The notes beneath the pieces were generated by a model that saw only the letters and a program-made list of their open reading frames with translations, made no database searches and was not told where the DNA came from. A program made the position numbers and the translations under genes. Source: Bacteroidales bacterium GP3 (GTDB lineage: Bacteria; Bacteroidota; Bacteroidia; Bacteroidales; Muribaculaceae). From it: DNA of 26,008 bases. The stretch lies in contig DAAK01000034.1 in assembly GCA_001701075.1 (NCBI GenBank), positions 1 to 26,008 of the forward strand. Direction: 5' to 3'. This document shows, one piece after another, positions 14,577 to 20,318 of the stretch (within the stretch, counting starts at the first letter, position 1; every line of letters starts with the position of its first letter).

Positions 14577-15698
14577 ATGATAATCATCTCGCCACTCATA
14601 CGCCTCTGCCTGAAGATCATATCGATCATTCTATTCATCGTGACCATAGCCGCCTCCTATGGCGGCAAATGCAATCCGGAATACATGACCGTTCCCTCGG
14701 TGCTTGTGCTTGCGCTTCCTTATCTCGCAATTGCGACTCTGATTGCAGGTATCGCATGGCTACTTTCCGGACGACTCATAATGGCTATAGCAGCAGGAGT
14801 GACTCTATTCGTCAGCTGGGGCACTCTAAAAGATGTGACACCTATCGCCTTTTCAAAGTCCCCACAGGATGAGACTCGGACTTTCAGACTAATGACCTAC
14901 AATTGCCTTCACCTTGCCGACACAACTAAAGCAGATGCCCCGGGCAACCGTGCAATCAAGTTTCTGGCTGAATCAGATGCCGACATTATCTGCCTACAGG
15001 AACTCTATAACTTTGAAGACCCATCGGAAATCCACCATTGGAGCCGCGGACTTATAGATTCTCTTTACTCGGCCTATCCATATAGGGCTACTGCTGCCGG
15101 CAACGCAAGAGACCTTAAGGTAATCTCGAAATATCCTGTAAAAGCCTTACCTATACAGTGCGATGATCCGGACGACAATAGATATTGGGGCCAACACCGC
15201 AGATGGGCACTTTTCGAAGTTGATATCAATGGATCTAAGTTCCCGATCGTCAATTTCCATATGACGTCTTACGATTTGACAGATACGGAAAGGGAGGTTG
15301 TGACTGAAATCAGAGGTGTAAACACTGCAAAGAAAAGCTATAAGGAATTCCGATATGAAATATTCCCGAAGCTTGGAGAGGCTTTTCGCACACGAGCAAA
15401 GAATGTCAACGAAATGATTCAGACCATATCTGGCATGAATACCTTAATTGCCTGTGGCGACTTCAACGATGTGCCGGGCAGCTGGTCGTATGGATTGATG
15501 AAGAAAGCGGGGTTTCAGGATGCCTATCCTGAGACAAGCTTTGGACCCACTAATACATTCAATCAATTCCTGTTTCTTTTCCATATCGACCAGATATTCT
15601 ACAGAGGCTACCGTCTGAAAGCACTCAAGACGAAACGCCATGGCATCAACACATCCGACCACTACCCAATTGAGGCCACATTCGAAATCCTCCCTTAA
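14577..15698 (+). CDS. Membrane-anchored endonuclease/exonuclease/phosphatase (EEP) family protein
   Basis: The 373-residue protein begins with two to three hydrophobic segments (about 5-27, 40-63, 66-85), followed by an EEP domain facing, most likely, the periplasm. Active-site motifs are RLMTYNCLHL (Asn109), ICLQELYNF (Glu142, metal ligand), VNFHMTSYDL, CGDFNDVPGS (about 292) and the terminal SDHYPIEA (about 359). The family includes DNases, phosphodiesterases and lipid phosphatases, so the substrate cannot be told from sequence. Linkage to two rhomboids suggests a shared envelope context. It is the last gene of the trio and is followed by a long inverted repeat. Confidence 0.9.
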   Translation: MIIISPLIRLCLKIISIILFIVTIAASYGGKCNPEYMTVPSVLVLALPYLAIATLIAGIAWLLSGRLIMAIAAGVTLFVSWGTLKDVTPIAFSKSPQDETRTFRLMTYNCLHLADTTKADAPGNRAIKFLAESDADIICLQELYNFEDPSEIHHWSRGLIDSLYSAYPYRATAAGNARDLKVISKYPVKALPIQCDDPDDNRYWGQHRRWALFEVDINGSKFPIVNFHMTSYDLTDTEREVVTEIRGVNTAKKSYKEFRYEIFPKLGEAFRTRAKNVNEMIQTISGMNTLIACGDFNDVPGSWSYGLMKKAGFQDAYPETSFGPTNTFNQFLFLFHIDQIFYRGYRLKALKTKRHGINTSDHYPIEATFEILP

Positions 15699-15719
15699 GT
15701 CTCATATTCAATCTCTTTT

Positions 15720-15780
15720 CCCCCAATAGAATTTAATTTTTGATTAAAAAAATATTAAATTTAATTTGGGGGACTTATTT
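15720..15780 (+). terminator. Long inverted repeat, probable terminator of the rhomboid-EEP operon
   Basis: CCCCCAA (15720-15726) pairs with TTGGGGG (15766-15772). An inner AATTTAAT (15730-15737) pairs with ATTAAATT (15754-15761). The stem is followed by ACTTATTTTT. It starts 22 bases after the stop codon. The uneven T tract lowers confidence. Confidence 0.5.
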
Positions 15781-15906
15781 TTCGAGCCTTTTTGCCCACA
15801 TACGCGTTTTAGTTATACAATTTCACTGAAGCGGATCACTCCTTCTTTGAAGCTGTAACCGTAAGAACAAATCTATCTTAATTTATTAACTAAAAAACAC
15901 ACAACT

Positions 15907-17079
15907 ATGAAAAAAACATTACTTGCCGCATCACTTCTACTCGCAGGAGCGGCATCAATGATGGCTCAGGAATCTCTGGAAAAACCTGGCTTTCTCAGCA
16001 ACATGTCAATAGGCGTTCAAGGTGGCGCTACAACCCCTCTCAAATCAGGATCCAAATTCTTCAAGGATATGCGCGGAGCCGCAGGTCTTGATATCCGCAA
16101 GCAGATCACTCCAGCTTTCGCACTCGGTATAGAAGGCGATGCTGCAGTCAACACATCCAATTGGGATGGAATGACACACTCCACTACAACATTTGATGCC
16201 AGCTATGTAGGCACCTACGGAGCAGTGAATCTTTTTAAGCTTTTCCAGCCTTACGGAACAAGAAATTTCTTCGATATCGAAGCAATTGCTGGTGCAGGAT
16301 GGGGGCACCTCTATCAGAATGGTAAAGGCAACGACCATAACTTTTTCGGCACTAAAGCTGGACTGAACCTCAACTTTAATGTAAATGACAAAGTCACTCT
16401 TTCAATCCGTCCGAGCGTACTTTGGGACATGAGTGATGCAGGCGTAAAGCAGACATCTGCAGCATATAACGCAGAGAAGGCTACATTCAATATTGCTGCC
16501 GGGGTTTCCGTAAAACTTGGAGATGGCTTCAAATACAGTGTGCCTAACTACAATCTTGATGAGATTGCCGCACTCAACGAAAAAATCACCAACCTGCGCG
16601 CGGATGTCGCTGCTGCTGGCGATGCCCTCAATGCAAGCAACAACGAAAACATGATGCTTGCCGCTGAACTCCAGAAGCTGAAAAATCAGAAGCCCGTCGT
16701 AGTTAAGGAAACTCAGGACTTCCTCAGCACTGTAAGATATGTCAACTTCGCTATCGGCCGCTACAATGTGCCTGCTGATCAGCTCCCCAACGTAGCTGCT
16801 GTCGCTTCATATCTTAAGAATCATCCACAGGCTATTGTAAGCATCAAGGGTTACGCTTCTCAGGATGGTCCTATTGAGGTCAACGAAAGACTTGCCAACC
16901 AGCGTGCTGAATCTGTCAAGAACATGCTCATAAACAAATATGGAATCAAGGCTGACAGAATCAAGGCTGAAGGCATGGGTATCGGCCACATGTTTGAAGA
17001 AGAAAGCTGGAATCGCGTTGCTATCTGCACACTCGACAACAATCAGCCAGTTTCAACCGAGACTATCGTAAGAAAATAA
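15907..17079 (+). CDS. OmpA-family outer membrane protein
   Basis: The 390-residue protein has a clear signal peptide (MKKTLLAASLLLAGAASMMA, cleavage near 20). A transmembrane beta-barrel follows (about 25-215) with alternating strands and aromatic ends. A linker with heptad-like spacing (about 218-260) leads into a C-terminal OmpA peptidoglycan-binding domain (about 270-380). In that domain GYASQDGPIEVNERLANQRAESVKN provides the loop and Arg equivalent to OmpA, and ESWNRVAI the final Arg. It should anchor the outer membrane to peptidoglycan and is likely abundant, as such proteins are in Bacteroidales. The leader before ATG 15907 is long and A-rich near the start. A strong terminator follows. 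Confidence 0.93.
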   Translation: MKKTLLAASLLLAGAASMMAQESLEKPGFLSNMSIGVQGGATTPLKSGSKFFKDMRGAAGLDIRKQITPAFALGIEGDAAVNTSNWDGMTHSTTTFDASYVGTYGAVNLFKLFQPYGTRNFFDIEAIAGAGWGHLYQNGKGNDHNFFGTKAGLNLNFNVNDKVTLSIRPSVLWDMSDAGVKQTSAAYNAEKATFNIAAGVSVKLGDGFKYSVPNYNLDEIAALNEKITNLRADVAAAGDALNASNNENMMLAAELQKLKNQKPVVVKETQDFLSTVRYVNFAIGRYNVPADQLPNVAAVASYLKNHPQAIVSIKGYASQDGPIEVNERLANQRAESVKNMLINKYGIKADRIKAEGMGIGHMFEEESWNRVAICTLDNNQPVSTETIVRK

Positions 17080-17099
17080 AAATAACTTTAGGCTCGTGA

Positions 17100-17154
17100 C
17101 TGCCGACTCTACGGCAGATGTGGATGCCCTGCACGACGCAGGGCATCTTTTTTA
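17100..17154 (+). terminator. Double-hairpin terminator of the OmpA gene
   Basis: A first hairpin, CTGCCG/CGGCAG (17100-17105 and 17112-17116 with a 6-base loop), precedes the terminator proper. There GATGCCCTGC (17123-17132) pairs perfectly with GCAGGGCATC (17138-17147) around a 5-base loop, followed by seven T. Confidence 0.9.
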
Positions 17155-17162
17155 TTGAAAAA

Positions 17163-17194
17163 TTTGGCCGACCACAAAAAAATCACTAACTTTG
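17163..17194 (+). promoter_or_regulatory. tRNA-Leu promoter
   Basis: TTTG at 17163-17166 and TAACTTTG at 17187-17194 are separated by 20 bases, a consensus Bacteroidetes promoter. The start site would fall around 17200, about 25 bases before the tRNA. Confidence 0.85.
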
Positions 17195-17224
17195 CATTCG
17201 GAATCCAATCACACGGCTCCTGAT

Positions 17225-17309
17225 GCAGGAATGGTGGAATGGTAGACACGGGGGACTTAAAATCCCCTGGCCTTTGCGGGCTGTGTGGGTTCGAGTCCCA
17301 TTTCCTGTA
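17225..17309 (+). tRNA. tRNA-Leu (anticodon UAA)
   Basis: The 85-base gene folds as a class II tRNA. The acceptor GCAGGAA (17225-17231) pairs with TTCCTGT (17302-17308), with G-U at the first pair. The anticodon stem GGGGA/TCCCC (17251-17255, 17263-17267) encloses loop CTTAAAA with anticodon TAA at 17258-17260. A long variable arm follows, and the T arm has GTGGG/CCCAT around TTCGAGT. The discriminator base is A, as expected for Leu. CCA is not encoded. It has its own promoter and terminator. Confidence 0.96.
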
Positions 17310-17323
17310 CTCATTTATCCATG

Positions 17324-17360
17324 CAAGGTCTTGCGAAAAAATTCGCAAGACCTTGTTTTA
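17324..17360 (+). terminator. tRNA-Leu terminator
   Basis: CAAGGTCTTGCGAA (17324-17337) and TTCGCAAGACCTTG (17342-17355) form a perfect 14-bp stem with a 4-base A loop, followed by TTTTA. It lies 15 bases after the tRNA. Confidence 0.9.
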
Positions 17361-17377
17361 TTAACATCATTTAACAA

Positions 17378-17417
17378 ATGACTGCACGAAATCGTGCAGT
17401 CATCCGGATTAAATTTG
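17378..17417 (+). promoter_or_regulatory. 26-base perfect palindrome next to a -7 box
   Basis: ATGACTGCACGA (17378-17389) is mirrored by TCGTGCAGTCAT (17392-17403) around AA. It has no T tract and comes after a complete tRNA terminator, so it is unlikely to be another terminator. A -7 box TAAATTTG sits at 17410-17417, placing the palindrome over the -33 position. This is where an operator or activator site would act on the gene at 17473. Confidence 0.5.
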
Positions 17418-17472
17418 CGACATCAAAACAAAATCATGTACAAAAGGCATGATTACGCAAAACTTCCGGATT

Positions 17473-17844
17473 ATGAATAGTACATACTACACTTCAAACT
17501 CCTCAGGAGCACCCACCTACACCTCACGTAGCATACGACGCGTGACAGTAGGTCGTTCTGACTCTCTTATGAGCTACGGCGATAGAATCTCCGTACGGCT
17601 TGTAGCTCGAGATCAGCGTGTGATGGAATATGAAACCAGACAAGTGGCCGACATGACCGACCTCACCGGCGATCTCCGACGTCGCGCCAAAGGTATGCAT
17701 GGCCTGGTAGTGGTCTATATCCGGAATCACGACCGTGGTTGGGCTCGCGAACGCCGCATTATGCTATATCCTCAAAGAAAACGGACACCCATACAGCGCC
17801 CGGAGGCCGTACAGGTGCCCATGTTCTTCCCCTGGGAACTCTAA
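17473..17844 (+). CDS. Unrecognised small basic protein
   Basis: I do not recognise this family. From ATG 17473 the product has 123 residues; an in-frame ATG at 17449 would add eight. The first 25 residues are rich in Ser, Thr and Tyr. The rest is rich in Arg, and no signal peptide, membrane segment or cysteine is present. The order of segments (SYGDRISVRLVARDQRVMEY, then an acidic stretch MTDLTGDL, then GLVVVYIRNHDRGWARERRI) suggests a small mixed alpha/beta domain with a basic surface that could bind nucleic acid; that is a guess. The C-terminus PMFFPWEL is hydrophobic. It is expressed alone, behind a palindrome and -7 box, and converges on the TPR gene. Confidence 0.7.
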   Translation: MNSTYYTSNSSGAPTYTSRSIRRVTVGRSDSLMSYGDRISVRLVARDQRVMEYETRQVADMTDLTGDLRRRAKGMHGLVVVYIRNHDRGWARERRIMLYPQRKRTPIQRPEAVQVPMFFPWEL

Positions 17845-17862
17845 CCCCATAACCCTATAACC
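17845..17862 (+). repeat. CCCATAACCCTATAACC tract (copy 2)
   Basis: This 18-base tract is identical to 14550-14567. It begins directly after the stop codon of the gene ending at 17844. Confidence 0.75.
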
Positions 17863-17863
17863 T

Positions 17864-17891
17864 CCCTAATTTTCGCAAGCTAAAATTAGGG
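17864..17891. terminator. Inverted repeat between convergent genes, possible two-way terminator
   Basis: CCCTAATTTT (17864-17873) pairs with AAAATTAGGG (17882-17891) around an 8-base loop. It lies between the convergent genes and overlaps the stop codon of the TPR gene. Neither side has a proper T tract, so function is uncertain. Confidence 0.4.
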
Positions 17892-18140
17892 ATTATATAG
17901 GTCCTTATTGTAGAAATTGAGGATTTCGTATGTAGCCTTGAGCAATTCAGTCGCCTTCCCCTCTGGATTGATCCTTTGGGCTGCCAGATAGTCGTTGATA
18001 GCTTTGCTCCGCTCCCCAAGTGCCCAATATAGACGTCCTCTCTCTATCAAGGCAGACTCATCTTCTGGATTCTCTTTAAGACGCTCCGAAAGCACACGCA
18101 TCTTAACTGCCATGTCATCGGAATTTGATGTTTTGTCCAT
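17886..18140 (-). CDS. Small TPR protein downstream of murI
   Basis: The ATG at 18138-18140 gives an 84-residue protein, MDKTSNSDDMAVKMR onwards. The open frame extends further upstream but only into murI, and this ATG follows the murI stop after one base, which fits translational coupling. Residues about 25-65 form a TPR-like helix pair (NPEDESALIERGRLYWALGERSKAINDYLAAQRINP) with the canonical G-Y-A-A-Y-P spacing, and a third helix follows. There is no signal peptide, so it is probably a cytoplasmic adaptor. Its partner is unknown. As last gene of the envelope cluster it may relate to cell-wall synthesis. Confidence 0.75.
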   Translation of the reverse strand: MDKTSNSDDMAVKMRVLSERLKENPEDESALIERGRLYWALGERSKAINDYLAAQRINPEGKATELLKATYEILNFYNKDLYNP

Positions 18141-18141
18141 A

Positions 18142-19014
18142 TTAATCAAGTGCACAACGGTGTGATTTGACGGGATGATGAGTAAAGACAGTTGCAAGCG
18201 AATCAAATTTCTCCGGATTCTCACTCGTAAGGAATTCCGCAGTTCCTCCTTTGGAAAGTCTTATATCCATCTCCGGGTGACGCTGCAGATAGTCTTTCAG
18301 AGACTCTGCGACTAACCGTCCCTGCTCAAGGATGCGGATACCATCTGGGGCATATTTGCGTATCTTATCTATAAGCAGAGGATAATGGGTGCATGCGAGC
18401 ACAAAAGTATCCACATCCGGATCCTTCGCCATCAGCAAGTCGATATACTTCTTTACGAAATAATCTGCTCCATCACCTTCAGCCTCTGAATTCTCCACAA
18501 TAGGCACCCAAAGTGGACAAGCCTGCTGGGTGACTGTCATTTCCGGGAAAAGCTTCTTGGTCTCCAGCACATAAGAATTACTGGCGACTGTGCCGAGCGT
18601 TCCCAATACCCCGATATGACCTGATTGTGAAACTTGATCAAGAATCTCCACTGTAGGACGAATCACACCCAACACCCTCCGCGTCGCATCAATTTGAGGA
18701 AGATCCTTTTGCTGGATCGTACGCAAAGCTTTTGCTGAGGCCGTATTGCAAGCTAAGATGACGAGTGGACATCCTCTTCGAAAAAGTTCCTTTACCGCCT
18801 CAAGGGTATATCGGTAGATGACCTCGAAACTTCTCGAGCCATAAGGAGCCCGCGCATTATCGCCTAAATAGAGATAATCATAATCCGGAAGAGTCTTTCT
18901 GAGATCGCGGAGGATAGTAAGTCCACCATATCCCGAATCAAAGACACCTATCGGTCCTACGGAAATGGCGGAAGCTGATGCCTCCGCCATTCTGCCTTCT
19001 TTTTTATCTGTCAT
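18142..19014 (-). CDS. murI: Glutamate racemase
   Basis: The 290-residue enzyme carries the full Asp/Glu racemase signature. GVFDSGYGGLTILR has the conserved Asp26-Ser27, YLGDNARAPYG binds substrate, and the two catalytic cysteines are Cys89 in LVILACNTASA and Cys208 in TFVLACTHYPLL. It converts L-glutamate to D-glutamate for the peptide stem of peptidoglycan, in the cytoplasm. An extra 20 or so residues precede the core, and a downstream Met at position 9 could also be the start. It lies 33 bases after an OmpH gene and overlaps nothing. Confidence 0.96.
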   Translation of the reverse strand: MTDKKEGRMAEASASAISVGPIGVFDSGYGGLTILRDLRKTLPDYDYLYLGDNARAPYGSRSFEVIYRYTLEAVKELFRRGCPLVILACNTASAKALRTIQQKDLPQIDATRRVLGVIRPTVEILDQVSQSGHIGVLGTLGTVASNSYVLETKKLFPEMTVTQQACPLWVPIVENSEAEGDGADYFVKKYIDLLMAKDPDVDTFVLACTHYPLLIDKIRKYAPDGIRILEQGRLVAESLKDYLQRHPEMDIRLSKGGTAEFLTSENPEKFDSLATVFTHHPVKSHRCALD

Positions 19015-19047
19015 GGTGTTGGATTCAACACAGTTTTGACTTAATTC

Positions 19048-19554
19048 TTACTTGAGTCCGAGTTTTGCCTTCACAAGGGGAGTCACGTCTTCTACTGGCT
19101 CAGCACGATAAAGAGTAAGCTGCGGATCATACATCTGGATAAGGGAGAAATTATTCTCACGGCCTACACTTTCTACAGCCTGGATCACTTTCTGCTGAAT
19201 AGGACCCATCAGGTCTGACTGCATCTTCTGGAGATCCTGCATTGCAGTCTGCTCAAACTGCTGGATCTTCTGCTGATAGTCGCTAAGTTCGCGGGTTTTG
19301 CGTTCCTTGATAGCAGGAAGCTCGTTTTCAGCCATCTTCTGATACTCATCCACAAGGCGGTTCATTTCCTCACCGAGTTTCTTATATTCTGCATCATACT
19401 TGTCGCTCACTTCCTTGAGCTGGTTCTGGGCTGCTGTTGTCTCAGGCATTACCTGAAGGATTGAGCTGAAGTCTACAAGGCCGATCTTAAGGGTCTGAGC
19501 AGACAGAAGCATCGGGCAGATGAGCGCGATTGCCAAAAGTACTTTCTTGATCAT
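19048..19554 (-). CDS. OmpH/Skp-family periplasmic chaperone (second copy)
   Basis: The 168-residue protein has a signal peptide (MIKKVLLAIALICPMLLSA), followed by LKIGLVDFSSILQVMPET, the start of the Skp core strand. Residues about 45-125 form a long charged coiled coil (YDAEYKKLGEEMNRLVDEYQKM and on), the tentacle of Skp. The C-terminal strand NFSLIQMYDPQLTLYRAEPVEDVTPLV closes the trimer core. Skp-like chaperones escort unfolded outer-membrane proteins through the periplasm to BamA, which lies in the same cluster. It is the second of two tandem copies. Confidence 0.9.
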   Translation of the reverse strand: MIKKVLLAIALICPMLLSAQTLKIGLVDFSSILQVMPETTAAQNQLKEVSDKYDAEYKKLGEEMNRLVDEYQKMAENELPAIKERKTRELSDYQQKIQQFEQTAMQDLQKMQSDLMGPIQQKVIQAVESVGRENNFSLIQMYDPQLTLYRAEPVEDVTPLVKAKLGLK

Positions 19555-19622
19555 TTCTTTTTGTTCGTTTTATTTGTTATTATTATTTATTCCTATTTTT
19601 AATTTATTATATGGTCTATTAT

Positions 19623-19659
19623 AACCCCATAACCTTCAAATTTCACTTTGTGAAATTTG
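19623..19659. repeat. CCCATAACC tract (copy 3) plus hairpin between the two OmpH genes
   Basis: TAACCCCATAACCTT (19623-19636 region) is a shortened relative of the tracts at 14550 and 17845. It adjoins a perfect 10-bp inverted repeat, CAAATTTCAC (19637-19646) with GTGAAATTTG (19650-19659), 3-base loop. The hairpin is only 2 bases after the stop of the upstream OmpH gene and has no T tract, so it may stabilise or process the mRNA rather than terminate. Confidence 0.5.
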
Positions 19660-19661
19660 AA

Positions 19662-20177
19662 TTATTTTGAATAGCCAAGTTTGGCGAGTACCTCGTTGCT
19701 GACATCAATTTTCGGCGATGCGAAAACTATGCTCTGCGAAGAGGCGCGGTCGAAAATCACCTGATAACCTTTCTCCTCACTCACAGCCTTGACTGCATTA
19801 TAGACATCTTCCTGAATAGGCTTCATAAGGCTCTGGCGCTTCTTGAAAAGCTCACCTTCAGGACCGAAGTATTTATAACGGAGATCGGTCACCTGCTTTT
19901 CCTTTGCTACAAGTTCCTCCTCACGAGATTTCTTCTGGTCATCAGTCAGGAAGATCATCTCCGACTGATAATTCTTATACATTGTCTCGGCCTCTTTAGA
20001 AAGCTCAGTCACTTCACGTTCCCAACGCTGCGACACCTGATTGAGCTGCTCGTTGGCCATTTCATAGCTCGGGACATTGCGGAGGATGTAGTCCATATCC
20101 ACAAGTGCAAACTTCTGTGCGTATGCTCCAAGAATGGAGGTCAACGCCAATGCTAATGATATGATAAGTTTCTTCAT
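19662..20177 (-). CDS. OmpH/Skp-family periplasmic chaperone (first copy)
   Basis: The 171-residue protein has a signal peptide (MKKLIISLALALTSILGAYA), then KFALVDMDYILRNVPSYEMANEQL, the usual Bacteroidetes OmpH start. The middle (about 45-120) is an extended charged helix with FLTDDQKKSREEELVAKEKQV, and the C-terminus GYQVIFDRASSQSIVFASPKIDVSNEVLAKLGY forms the core strands. Function is expected to be chaperoning of nascent outer-membrane proteins. It follows bamA after 141 bases. The two copies share architecture but little sequence apart from the core, which suggests separate client ranges or mixed trimers. Confidence 0.9.
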   Translation of the reverse strand: MKKLIISLALALTSILGAYAQKFALVDMDYILRNVPSYEMANEQLNQVSQRWEREVTELSKEAETMYKNYQSEMIFLTDDQKKSREEELVAKEKQVTDLRYKYFGPEGELFKKRQSLMKPIQEDVYNAVKAVSEEKGYQVIFDRASSQSIVFASPKIDVSNEVLAKLGYSK

Positions 20178-20241
20178 ATTATTCCATTTTTAAGTTGTTC
20201 ATACTACTTTAAAGACAACTCCAAGCGCTTAAAGTTTAAAC

Positions 20242-20318
20242 TGTCCTCAGTTGTCAGTCTTCAGTCTTCAGATTATTCTTAACTCTTCACTCTTGACTCT
20301 TGACCCTTGACTCTTAAC
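20242..20318. repeat. Imperfect tandem repeats between bamA and ompH (TCTTGAC / CTTCAGT units)
   Basis: The tract reads on the plus strand as CAGTCTTCAGTCTTCAG and then ACTCTTCACTCTTGACTCT, TGACCCTTGACTCTTAAC. It begins downstream of the bamA stop and fills over half the gap to the first ompH gene. No terminator or promoter consensus is visible. Confidence 0.65.

Noticed and set aside
15784..15906. Riboswitch or other structured leader before the OmpA gene
   Set aside because: Only weak hairpins are seen and no known riboswitch core is recognisable; a clear -7 box is also missing.
17109..17348. 79-residue minus-strand frame
   Set aside because: It is antisense to the OmpA terminator, tRNA-Leu and its terminator.
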